Of a DNA stretch of 64,000 bases, positions 1 through 10,030 are shown one piece after another. The DNA lies in the NCBI GenBank assembly GCA_965153355.1, contig OZ231127.1, forward strand, positions 18,104,001 through 18,168,000. Reading direction: 5' to 3'. The notes beneath the pieces are model-generated. The model was not told where the DNA came from. It ran no database searches and worked only from the letters and a program-made list of their open reading frames with translations. The stretch comes from Flaccisagitta enflata (taxonomy: Eukaryota > Chaetognatha > Sagittoidea > Aphragmophora). The translations under genes and the position numbers were made by a program. The first letter of the stretch is position 1. Each line of letters opens with the position of its first letter.

Positions 1-386
1 AACTTCCGTTGGTTTTCCTAATTTGCATAATTAAGTAAAATCTGTTATTTGCCAGCGAACTAGGCTTCGTTAAGCGCAAATTTTCCCAGAAATGATGTCG
101 GGTGATTAATAGGGAAGGTTAATATCAGTTTCGGACGGATTCGAATGATGAAAATTTTTCCAGTTGCCTCACCGCCTGTCTACGGATCTTACCATTAGTC
201 GTATAGCAAGGCTTTGTATTCATATCACTTTTCTCTTTTCTGCTTCTTTGTCGATTTAATATTTTCTCCACGCGTGATTTGTTTTCTTGGCAAACATTGG
301 CAATGGTAATGACAAATCTTCTTTGTTGATTGATGGTGATTTTCCTTTCGATAATTGATTATTTTCGCCTCCACCTTTTGGATCAA

Positions 387-387
<1 letters not shown>
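1..387. other. No gene seen
   Basis: Ordinary mixed-composition DNA. I see no exon with both splice signals, no RNA gene and no terminal repeat here. Confidence 0.5.

Positions 388-427
<40 letters not shown>
388..427. repeat. (CT)n microsatellite
   Basis: Near-perfect TC dinucleotide run of about 40 bp. Confidence 0.95.
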
Positions 428-431
<4 letters not shown>

Positions 432-1225
432 TGATCGTTTCCGGCTTTCAGCTCTCATAAGATTGCCAGCATTAACTTAATGTTTCTTCTCATCTGAATC
501 ATCAACTTACCTTTTATCTATGTAAGTTGAAACAACATTGCCCTCAACATCTCACTCTTTTTTGGCCAGCATCACCTTCCGTAGTCACCCAATCCACCCT
601 CGAACCCCCCCTTCCACTTTTATCTTAGTGTCAGATAGCATTCCACTATAGCTTCAGCTACAGATACATGTATTCCAAATACAGCTGTACCTACTCCTTA
701 TGTTGAAAAAGCTGACCATAATTTTTTTCGATTGCAACCAAATATATAAGTTGGAAAGAGTCATATTTGACTGAGCAGTCGAGTCACGTTCAAACGGACA
801 CACCCACAACGAAAATTTGCCTATGAATACATAACTGTAGGTATACGACCTAATTTTTCCAAATTGATGACAGTACTCATTCATTGGCCTTTTTCACTCA
901 AACATGTCTCTGAGGTGAGGTTTTGGGAGGTTTCGGACATTTTTGGCCCGAAAAAATCCAATTGACCCCAATAATTATATGACTTTTTTAATGAAGAAAT
1001 TAGCGAGATTTTTGGCTGCTGTTTTTCTTGCAGTTGGCCCTTTAAAATAATAATAGATAAGGTCAAAAATGCCTGAAAACCTCCAGAATTTTACTACATA
1101 CAGTGTATGTAAGTATTTTTAAAAAATGAGCCGATTCTGTGAGCTTTATTTGAATTATGGGGTGCTTGAAAGAGTCATTTGAAATGAAAATTAGGAGGAA
1201 ATCCTCAGAAAATGATTTCCACTTG
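428..1225. other. No gene seen
   Basis: AT-rich unique-looking sequence. Open frames are short and lack splice-site support. It leads into a run of 16 G that opens the minisatellite. Confidence 0.5.
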
Positions 1226-1945
1226 GGGGGGGGGGGGGGGGGTATTTGACACTTGTGGGGGGTAGTTGACACTTGTGGGGGGTAGTTGACACTTTTGGGG
1301 GTAGTTAACTTGCGGGGGTAGTTGACACTTGGGGGTACAGTTGGGGGTGGTTGACACTTGTGGAGGGTAGTTGACACTTTTGGGGGTAGTTGACACTTGT
1401 GGGGGTAGTTGACACTTGCAGGTGTAGTTGACACTTGCAAGGGGTAGTTGACACTTGCAAGGGGTAGTTGACACTTGCAAGGGGTAGTTGACACTTGCAA
1501 GGGGTAGTTGACACTTGCGGGGGATAGTTAACACTTGCGGGGGATAGTTGACACTTGCGGGGGGTAGTTGACACTTGTGGGGGGTAGTTGACACTTGCGG
1601 GGGTAGTTGACACTTGCCGGGGGTAGTTGACACTTGCAGGGGGATAGTTGACACTTGCGGGGGATAGTTGACACTTGCGGGGGGTAGTTGACACTTGTGA
1701 GGGGTAGTTGACACTTGCGGGGGTAGTTGACACTTGCAGGGGGTAGTTGACACTTGCGGGGGGTAGTTGACACTTTTGGGGGTAGTTGACACTTACGGGG
1801 GTAGTTGACACTTACGGGGGTAGTTGACCCTTGCGGGGGGTCATTGAAACTTGTTGGGGGTAGTTGACACTTGTGGGGGGGTAGACACTGGCAGGGGTAG
1901 TTGACACTTGCGGGGGGGTAGTTGATGCTTTCGGGGGTTATTTGC
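1226..1945. repeat. 20-bp GTTGACAC minisatellite, array 1
   Basis: About 36 tandem copies of a 19-21 bp unit, consensus GTTGACACTTGCGGGGGGTA. G-run length and the bases after TTG vary (GTGG, CAAGG, CGGG). Unit length is not a multiple of three, so every frame reads as Pro/Ser/Thr/Gln-rich peptide; those long frames are artefacts, not genes. The strand asymmetry (G-rich plus strand) could favour G-quadruplex formation, which is inference. Confidence 0.95.
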
Positions 1946-2224
1946 AGACCTTTTTTTAGCGAATTTTTTGACAGAGCCAGTCGGGCTCTCTCCGCTCAAT
2001 TTTACTGAGCCCGAGGAAATAACAGCGAGCCCGATCAACAATAACCATTTTTTCAATTTTCTAATCATGTAAGCCTACATTGTATCAGTGATCGCACTGG
2101 CATAAAACTATGCCTTTTTTTGTATCTCTATCAACAGGAATACATGAGTACTACAGAGTAAGAAATTAAGTGTTAAGTTTCTTTTACCATCAACATCAAC
2201 CTCATTTATATTGCATTTAAAAAA
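1946..2224. other. Spacer with GAGCCCG palindromes
   Basis: Sequence between the two minisatellite arrays. It contains several GAGCCCG/CGGGCTC words in both orientations (about 1973-2035). The same words recur at 2607-2692, just before array 2. Confidence 0.6.
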
Positions 2225-2406
2225 ATAAGGCGGTAACCCCCCCGGTAACCCCAGTTCCGTGGATAGGGGCAGTGGCAAGGTTTTTGGGCAGAGGCAATGC
2301 AGTGATGCATAACGTCCTGAAAGCGCCAAAAAGGCAAAGAGTTATGGATGGACCAACAAACAAATGGAAGAACCAACTCATAAGAAAAGATTAGCATGTG
2401 ACTAAA
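2225..2406 (+). mobile_element. Helentron-like short element, degraded
   Basis: Resembles the dispersed family best seen at 35558-35752 and 58243-58390. It has a GGCGGTAAC-type start, GGGGCAGTGGC, a GGATGGACC block and an end reading CATGTGACTAAAA. The terminal hairpin is decayed. Assignment rests on module order, not close identity. Confidence 0.5.
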
Positions 2407-2702
2407 AAGATGCTAAGCTCCATATCGATCAGCTGATAACATTTCATGGTAAAGACAGTGGAGGAAATGCAATTGCTTTCTGTCATTTTACTTTTGAGTA
2501 TGAATAACTCCTAACTTGTTGACCAATAGTACAGGCTCTTTTGAAATTTTACGCAAACTATTAAATCCACTTGAGTCTAACATGTCTCAGTTGTCTCACC
2601 AAAAGAGAGAGAGCCCGCCGGGCTCAGAGCCAGCAAAAAGTGAGAGCCCGACAGCAAAAAAGAGAGCCACGGGCTCGCGGGCTCGCTCTAAAAAAGGCCT
2701 GG

Positions 2703-3142
2703 TTATTTGACACTTGCGGGGGGTAGTTGACACTTGTGGGGGGTAGTCGACACTTGTGGGGGGGTAGTGGACTCTTGCAGGGGTGGTTGACACTTGCAAG
2801 GGTAGTTGACACTTGCGGGGGGTAGTTGACACTTGCGGGGGGTAGTTGACACTTGCGGGGGGTAGTTGACACTTGCGGGGGGTAGTTGACACTTGCGGGG
2901 GGTAGTTGACACTTGCGGGGGTTAGTTGACACTTATGGGGGGTAGTTGACACTTACTTGGGGCAGTTGACACTGACTGGGGTATAGTTGACACTTGAGGG
3001 CGGAAATTGACCCTTGTGGGGGGTAGTTGAAACTTGTGGGGGTGGTTGACACTTGTGTGGGATAGTTGACCCTTACAGGGGTAGTTGACACTTGATGGGG
3101 TTAGTTGACACTTGCGGGATGGTGGGGTAGTCGACGCATGTT
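2703..3142. repeat. 20-bp GTTGACAC minisatellite, array 2
   Basis: About 22 copies of the same unit as 1226-1945 in the same orientation. The centre (2800-2930) is homogeneous (TTGCGGGGGGTAG) and the distal copies are decayed. Confidence 0.95.
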
Positions 3143-4011
3143 AGGGGTAAATTCTGAATTTCATGTATAAACTCATAATCCGATTCGGTAACGAAACATG
3201 CGAGTACAATCGATTCTTTATCGCATGTGTGATGAATCAATGTTTTTGTTAAACATAAACACGGGCAAAGAAAAGGGTGAAAAATCGAGCTTATAGCGTC
3301 ATCTTTAAACCGCCAGAGAGGCTGAGAGAGGAGGAACTGAACTTTGGTAAATAGCTCATTGGAAAGAAAAAACGAAGAGGAATCGAACCATCGTGCGTGC
3401 AAAAATACTCATAGTCGCATATGCGCGTAATCTTCGATAGAAGGAAAAAAAAGAAAAAATAACTGTCTTATTTTTGTAGCACGTGGTTATAATTGACACC
3501 AGTCGATAGCTCTCTAAATTCCCTTTCCGAAAAATATTCGGTTTGGATTATACGGTCAATTTAAACATTTCTACTGAACCTAAAGCGGAAGCAATCAATT
3601 GGCCTCATTCCGTTTTCGCTCGCGTCTAGAACAATTTCCAACGCGCAAGCGAATAGCCGTTATACCTAATAACTGTAAAAAGTACTTTAAAAGAATTCTT
3701 CCTTTTCTATCATCTGTACATGTGTCGATCGATTTTTAACCGTATGTTTTCTTTCAAGTCTGATTCTTTCACATCATTGATCTTGCTCTTTCTCAACTCC
3801 CATTTTCCTTCCATTTTCCCTCGTTGGTTTCCTCCCTTGTTCGTGCTTTCTTGCCCGTCTACTTGTCCATTTTTTTGTCTGCTCGTCCATTTTTATCTGC
3901 TCGTCCATCTTTGTGTCACTGTAACACCTTTTACTTTGCGCTCGACCTCGCTTCTCCTCTTTCTTCTCCATTTATTTACCTCAAGTTTCCAATCCTTTAG
4001 GTTTTCAATTG

Positions 4012-4014
<3 letters not shown>
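3143..4014. other. No gene seen
   Basis: Mixed sequence turning pyrimidine-rich after 3700. The open frame at 3720-4085 is compositional and runs into the CT repeat. Confidence 0.5.

Positions 4015-4062
<48 letters not shown>
4015..4062. repeat. (CT)n microsatellite
   Basis: Perfect TC run of about 48 bp. Confidence 0.95.
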
Positions 4063-4066
<4 letters not shown>

Positions 4067-4604
4067 CCAAAGGCAGGCCACCTGAGAGCTTTCGTCTTTC
4101 GTCTTAAGGCAATGTAAATCGAACATCACATCCGATTTGGCCATTACGCATTACGCAACAACTGGCTTACTTTATAAAGCAGCTTCGTCTTTCTCCACCT
4201 CTCCTCCTCCCCCCCCCCCCCCCCATCTCTTTTCTTCCAATCTTTCCGTCGTTGTCTCCCTTTTCACTTTTCCATACTGCCCGGTTATATCACCATCCAG
4301 TACGACTTTCCCTGACTACACCACCCAGCCACCACGCAATCGCTTATTCTCCCATTGCTGCTTTCCCGATTCTTTTCCCTCCATGGAGCTCCACTTTTTG
4401 ACGCCCGTCTTACATTTGTGATTTTTTACGACGTTAAACAAGGTAACCACATATAATGACGATAAGCTTTAGGATTGACAAGCTTTATGACTGACAAACT
4501 TAGGCGATGTTAGTACTTGATCTTCATGTTCTCATCGTGAAACCATGACCCTCGTTTCACCTTTTCCATTTGTATCGTTTTCCTTCCTACATCTGCTTCT
4601 CCTT

Positions 4605-4835
4605 TTTAGTCGCCTGCAACACGACTCTACACTTTACTTTGTCTGTCCATTCATCCGTCCATCCGTCTATCTGTTCGTCTGTTGATTGCTCGGTTGGTCA
4701 ATCCGTCGGTCTGTCACATTTTTCCCATACATATTTTTGCAGTCTTTGGTCTCACTGCTCCTACCCAAATATGGCCCCTGCCCACCCGCACGCGACTGGG
4801 ATAGCCGTGTTTCCGGCCTTGTTATTTTTCTTTCT
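4605..4835 (-). mobile_element. Helentron-like short element
   Basis: Minus-strand member of the dispersed family. On the plus strand it starts with the terminal-hairpin remnant (TCGCCTGCAACACGACTCTA), then GTCC/GTCT tetranucleotides (4640-4715), then CTGCCCACCCGCACGCGACT, and ends with GTTTCCGGCCTTGTT at the element's 5' end. Confidence 0.7.
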
Positions 4836-5075
4836 TTTTTCCTTTTCCTTTTCCCTTTTCTTCTTCTCGTTCTTCTTCTTCTTTTTAGTCCTCTTATTCT
4901 TCTTCTTCTTCTTCTTCTTCTTCTTCTTCTTCTTCTTCTTCTTCTTCTTCTTCTTCTTCTTCTTCTTCTTCTTCTTTTTCTTTTTCTTCTTCTTCTTCTT
5001 CTTCTTCTTCTTATTTCTCTTTTCCCTCTTCTTCTCTTCCTTTATCTTCTTCTTCTTCTTCTTCACCTCCTCCTT
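4836..5075. repeat. (TTC)n microsatellite
   Basis: TTC/CTT trinucleotide tract of about 200 bp with TTTTC interruptions. It directly abuts the 5' end of the element at 4605-4835. Confidence 0.95.
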
Positions 5076-5313
5076 TTCCTCCCCTCAACCTCAGCCATTT
5101 CCATTTATATCCCTTTGGCTCTTGGCGCTCGTCAGATTGTCACCCAATGTAACCCTTGACAGGCCCTGACACAACCATAATCCCCATCGATGATGACTAT
5201 CATCAACTTTCATTTCAACGTCTCTTGATCGTCGATCTCGTTCCGTTTGTCCCGATTTCTGTGCCATAATCTCCACAATCTATCCCGATCTATCCTGCTC
5301 TATCCTCCTCTTT

Positions 5314-5770
5314 GGGGAGCGGCCCCAAAGGGGTCGATGACCTATGCTTTCGCACATGTGGGGAATTTTCTCCTCCTTCTCCTCCTTCTTCTTCTTTGCA
5401 CCCACCGTGGAATCTCAGTCTTGAAGCCTAAATTACAGTCTTGAGGCCCAAATCTCAGTGTCAAGGCCCAAACCTTAGCCTCGAGGCCCAAATCCTAGCC
5501 TGGAGGCCAAGATTCCAGCCTTGAGTCTGAAATCTCAGCCTCAAGGTTCAAATCCCAGCCAATAGGCCCAGATCCCAGCCTTGAGGCCCAAATCTCGACC
5601 TCCATGCTAGAATTTGAGCCTCCAGGCTGGAATTTGGGCCTTAAGACTGGGATTTGGCCCTTTAGACTGGAATTTGGGCCTCAAGACTTGGATTTGAGGG
5701 GGAGGGATGAAGGAGAAAATTTCCCATATGTGTGAAAGCATAGGTCATCAACGGGGCCGCTACCCTGCTT
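5314..5770. mobile_element. Foldback element with internal 20-bp repeat
   Basis: Arms at about 5326-5372 and 5709-5762 are inverted copies sharing GATGACCTATGCTTTC, ATTTTCTCC and GCGGCCCC words. Between them lie about 14 degenerate copies of a roughly 20-bp unit with core TTGAGGCCCAAATCTCAGCC. The GC-rich end (GCGGCCCCAAAGGGG) links it to the GC-hairpin family at 8086, 26178, 38186, 51152, 54721 and 56138. No coding capacity. Confidence 0.75.
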
Positions 5771-5942
5771 CCCTTTCAACTTCAAGCACAACCTACTTAG
5801 GCAGGGCACGGGTACTGCTGACAATCTAACGCTTTTACGACTATTCCTAATCTTGCTGCATGCTGTTGCAGGTGTTGCTGTCGGCATGTTGCCGTCGTTC
5901 TTTGTCTTCATTTTCTTTTTCTGCTGAGGCTTCTGTTTTCTA

Positions 5943-6260
5943 TTTTACTTGTTCTTCTTCTTCTTGCTCTTCTCTTTCTTCTTCTTCTTCTTCTTCTTCT
6001 TCTTCTTCTTCTTCTTCTTCTTCTTCTTCTTCTTCTTCTTCTTCTTCTTCTTTCTCGTTCTTCTTCTTCTTCCTCATCTTCTTCTCGTTCTTCTTCTTCT
6101 TCTTCCTCATCTTCTTCTTCTTTATTTTCTTCTTCTACTTCTTCTTCTTCTTCCTCTTATTTTTTGTCTTCTTCTTGTTCTTTTGTTTTTCTTCTTCTTC
6201 CTCTTTTTTCTTTTTCATTTTCTTCTTCTTATTCTTTTTCTTTCTCTTCTTCTTCTTTTT
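5943..6260. repeat. (TTC)n microsatellite
   Basis: Long TTC tract, nearly perfect from 5973 to 6050, then interrupted. It abuts another minus-strand dispersed element at 6262. Confidence 0.95.
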
Positions 6261-6261
6261 C

Positions 6262-6525
6262 GTCATATGCTACGCGACTCTACACCCCGCTTTGTTGGTC
6301 TGTCGGTCCGTCCGACGGCCCGTCCGTCCATGCGTCCGTCACACTTTTGTTTTTATTTTATTATGTTTTTTTTGTTTTTGTTTTTTTTTTGTTTTTGTTT
6401 TTTTTTTTTTTTTTTTTTTTTTTTGCGTTCTTTGGCTTAAATTGTTCCTGCCCAAATGATCAAGTGACCTGAGAAACAGCCCCTGCCTACCCGCACGCGA
6501 CTGGGTTAGCCGTGTATCCGGCCTT
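6262..6525 (-). mobile_element. Helentron-like short element with T-rich insert
   Basis: On the plus strand: CATATGCTACGCGACTCTAC, a GTCCGTCC-type block (6298-6345), a T-rich expansion (6350-6425), then CTGCCTACCCGCACGCGACT and ATCCGGCCTTGTT. Same module order as 4605-4835; both members sit beside TTC tracts in the same orientation. Confidence 0.75.
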
Positions 6526-6640
6526 GTTTTCAATTCCCTCCTCTTCCTCCCTTTTCTCATCTGAATCTGTCTATGATGACCCGACAATCGTTAGGAGGCA
6601 GAAATGATGACCGGCTAGTACCGAATAGGAAGGTCTTCTC

Positions 6641-6824
<184 letters not shown>

Positions 6825-6829
6825 GTGCA

Positions 6830-7700
6830 CTCGCGTTTCTCTACTCAAGCCTTAGGATATTCCTTCCATTAGAACACAGTTTTCCTCATCGGACAATGGG
6901 AACTCATTTCTTTTATTCTCCGCCTTTAGCCTCACGCTTTTCTTATTCTTACATGTTTTTAATGGCACACGCTTGCAGAGGCCGATGGAACAGCTAACCA
7001 TCTGCAATAATTCGTGATCACTACTATAAAATGGTAAAATCTTAATCAAAACAAACCTGTACCAAAGGGTACTAGCCTATCTAGTTGAATGACAAAAATT
7101 GCTTTAATTAGTTTCAATAGATATGAAAGGGGCAATTAGCACAGCTCAAAATCAAAATGCTTCAGTTTTCTGTTTTTCTTGAAATCAAAATATCGGTGAA
7201 TGGCCCCTAGATGGAATTTCAATCCAAATCAAACCCAAATGAAAGAGCAATTTAAACTAGACCAAAATATTTTCCCTTTTCTTAACGAGTGGTTGAAACA
7301 CCACCAATCTTGGGTAAGTTCAGTTCCTTAAGATGTAGCACTCATTGGCATTGAAGCATACTACCCGAATTGAAAAAAACGCAAGTTTTTCATAGAAGTG
7401 ATTGAATAAGGCTACCTTTTCCCTCGGAGCAGCATTTTGCAAGCTGGTTTGGTTTATTTGAGCTTCCATGCATCATATCCAAGAGTTTTAGTGTTCAGAA
7501 TCAAGCTGATGCGGAGAAATCGCCATGCAAAAGTGACATGTACTTTTAAAAATTTTGCCTTTGATTTTCAGTTAAGAATCTATGATGACTTTGAAGGTTT
7601 TATTGTAAATAATCACATTCGGTGCATCATTTTTCATCACAGACAATGGGGAACTCAAATATAAGAGTTATGAAAGAAAACAACATGGGTAAAACAATGC
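6830..7700. other. No gene; short inverted copy of a local repeat
   Basis: No supported exon. At 7358-7392, ACTACCCGAATTG followed by AAAACGCAAGTTTTT is the inverse of the ends of the duplicated segments at 7767 and 8222, so this belongs to the same repeat cluster. Confidence 0.5.
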
Positions 7701-7766
7701 CTGATTGCTCATTGTGGTGCAATTACTCCATCACCTTCACCCCAAAATATCCTTTTTTTTTTCCTT

Positions 7767-7972
7767 GGACTGCATTTTGAAATTTGGACCCCTGCACCTT
7801 ATTTTGAGTATAACTTCTGAACGAATAAAGCTACAGATGTGGGATTGCGCTCAAAAGAAAGCCCTTGAAAAAATCTTCAATTTGGTCACCAATAAATCAT
7901 GTCTTAAGTTAGCCATAGGCGCAAAAATGAGCTATGGAAAAACTTGCGTTTTTTTTAATTTGGGTAGTATTT
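7767..7972 (+). repeat. Dispersed direct repeat, copy 1 of about 206 bp
   Basis: Starts ACTGCATTTTGAAA and ends AACTTGCGTTTTTTTTAATT. It matches 8222-8428 over its full length with scattered substitutions. Not coding. Confidence 0.9.
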
Positions 7973-8085
7973 TCAGGTTTTTAGATCTTTTTTTTTTTTT
8001 TCTAATACCCTAAATCAGCCTTGTCAGGCTCAAAATCAAGCATGTCAGCCCTTTAATGTGCCTTCTAAGGACGTCTGGAAATTCA

Positions 8086-8195
8086 CCCCTGTGTCCTACA
8101 GGACATCGGCCCTTTGGGGCCGCTGCCCTGCTCTCACTATACTTCTTCAGCTGATCACTCCTAGCAGGGCATCGGGTACCGCTGACCATGTGCGA
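8086..8195 (-). repeat. GC-hairpin dispersed element
   Basis: On the plus strand: CCTGTGTCCTACAGGACATC, GGCCCTTTGGGGCCGCTGCC, a variable spacer, then GCAGGGCATCGGGTACCGCT. Related copies lie at 26178, 38186, 51152, 54721, 56138 and 61085. GGCCCC-AAA-GGGGCC is a perfect small hairpin. It sits between the two direct-repeat copies. Confidence 0.75.
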
Positions 8196-8221
8196 TCCTT
8201 GGATGACTAGTTTTTCCTCGT

Positions 8222-8428
8222 ACTGCATTTTGAAAATTGGACCCCTGCACCTTCTTTTGGGTATAACTTCTAAACGAATAAAGCTACAGATGTGGGATTG
8301 CGCACAAAAGAAAGCCCTCGAAAAATCTTCAATTTGGTCACCGATAAATCATGTCTTAAGTTAGCCAAAGGCGCAAAAATGAGCTATAAAAAACTTGCGT
8401 TTTTTTTTAATTCGGGTAGTAGCTACCC
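8222..8428 (+). repeat. Dispersed direct repeat, copy 2 of about 207 bp
   Basis: Second copy of the 7767-7972 segment, ending in AATTCGGGTAGTAGCT. Divergence is scattered, so it is not an assembly echo. Confidence 0.9.
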
Positions 8429-8499
8429 CAATCACGGGCTGTTGGAGTATTTGGGGAGATGCAGCTGAGTCAAAGAATAAAAACCATGAAAAAGAACAA

Positions 8500-8560
8500 A
8501 ATGTGACTGACCGACTGACGCGGTGGATGGACGGACAAAGCGGGGAAAAAATGAATGATC
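8500..8560 (+). repeat. ACTG/ACGG tetranucleotide remnant
   Basis: GACTGACCGACTGACG followed by GGATGGACGGACAAAGCGGG matches the tetranucleotide block of the Helentron-like family. Other modules are missing. Confidence 0.5.
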
Positions 8561-9011
8561 CTCTGCACGATTTTGGCATATTTCGGAATCTCCGCAGAGC
8601 AGATTTAATTTGAATAACTAGGTCCCATGTCACCATGCGTAACCTTATAGCCCCTAAAAACAACCTGTCCTAACCCTAAAACTATCACAACCCCTACTTC
8701 TAACCTAATTTAAACAAGTTTGATAGACAAACAATAGATGCGTCCTTTTGGTCAGCGACCTTATGCAAAAACGCCCTTTACCCTTTAACGTACAAAACAT
8801 AAATCTAGTTGCATGAAGTAAAAATACACTTTTTTGGAAAAGTGATAAATGTTTCATTCATAATACTGAAAGCCTAATGAGATGTCTGTTAATTAATGCA
8901 AGAGTTGCGCACTAGTTAATATTCTTTACGCAATAAAGATAAGACTAACCTAAATATTCTAAAAACAGAATATAATTCAGTTCAAGAAAATCTTTCACAC
9001 AATTTCATAAA

Positions 9012-9165
9012 GCAACAGGGCCGGATACACGGCCACCAGTTGCGGATGGGTGGGCAGGGGCGGAAATGCATGTTTTCCGCGCTGTCAAACTGGATTACTA
9101 CCGACCAACCGACCGACGGACGGACAAAAGCCTCTTATAAAGTTGCGTATCGCTAAAAAATCAGG
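9012..9165 (+). mobile_element. Helentron-like short element, GTTGCG subfamily
   Basis: Starts GGGCCGGATACACGGCCACC, then CAGTTGCGGATGGGTGGGCA, then a GACCGACGGACGGACA block, then CCTCTTATAAAGTTGCG and a partly decayed terminal hairpin ending CGCTAAAA. The 5' word AGTTGCG and the left arm of the 3' hairpin are the same, as in the other members. Confidence 0.75.
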
Positions 9166-9229
9166 TATTGAGGTGGAGGATGAATTCGAGCCGGTGGAAG
9201 CGATAAATATTGGGTAAGTTATGGAATTG

Positions 9230-10030
9230 AAAGAGATGCGAGGACGCATCTAATAATGGTTACGGGTGGTTACTGAGTGTGTGGGAGTGCATAGACTGTT
9301 TTTGAGAGAATGGGTAACGGACGGCCGGACGGCCCAACACACCCTCTTATAGAGATCCGAGGACGCATCTGATAATGGTTACGGGTGGTTACTGAGTGTG
9401 TGGGAGTGCATAGACTGATTTTGAGAGAATGGGTTACGGACGGACGGACGGCCCGACACACCCTCTTATAGAGATGCGAGGACGCATCTAATAATGGTTA
9501 CGGGTGGTTACTGAGTGTGTGGGAGTGCATAGACTGATTTTGAGAGAAATAGACTGATTTTGAGAGAATGGGTTACGGAAGGACGGATGGCCCGACACAC
9601 CCTCTTATAGAGATGCGAGGACGCATCTAATAATGGTTACGGGTGGTTACTGAGTGTGTGGGAGTGCATAGACTGATTTTGAGAGAATGGGTTACGGACG
9701 GACGGACGGCCCGACACACCCTCTTAGAGAGATCCAAGGACGCATCTAATAATAATTACCGATGGTTACTGAGTGTGTGGGAGTGCATAGACTGATTTTG
9801 AGAGAATGGTTAATGGACGGATGGACAGCCCGACACACCCTCTTATAGAGATGCGAGGACGCATCTAATAATGGTTACGCGTGGTTACTGAGTGTGTGGG
9901 AGTGCATAGACTGATTTTGAGAGAATTGGTTATTGACGGACGGACGGTCCGACACACCCTCTTATAGAGATGCAAGGACACATCTCATAATGGTTACAGG
10001 TGGTTACTGAGTGTGTGGGAGTGCATGACA
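9230..10030 (+). repeat. 119-bp tandem array with hairpin units
   Basis: Seven hairpin-bearing units with spacing 118-120 bp (one of 139 bp because a 20-bp ATAGACTGATTTTGAGAGA piece is doubled near 9540). Each unit has AGATGCG-AGGA-CGCATCT, then TAATAATGGTTACGGGTGGT, then ACTGAGTGTGTGGGAGTGC, then an ACGGACGGACGG block and CACCCTCTTATAG. The hairpin and ACGG block match the dispersed element family, so this looks like a tandemly expanded element. A solitary relative is at 23046-23240. Confidence 0.9.

Noticed and set aside
1205-1811. Long Pro/Ser/Thr/Gln-rich open frames on the minus strand
   Set aside because: They are translations of the 20-bp minisatellite; all three frames stay open because the unit is not a multiple of three and lacks stops.
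4570-5169. Leu/Phe-rich and poly-Lys frames in the TTC block
   Set aside because: Pure trinucleotide repeat translation with no start context, splice sites or domain.
5860-6459. Ser/Phe-rich 199-residue frame
   Set aside because: TTC microsatellite plus the adjacent dispersed element; no conserved motif.
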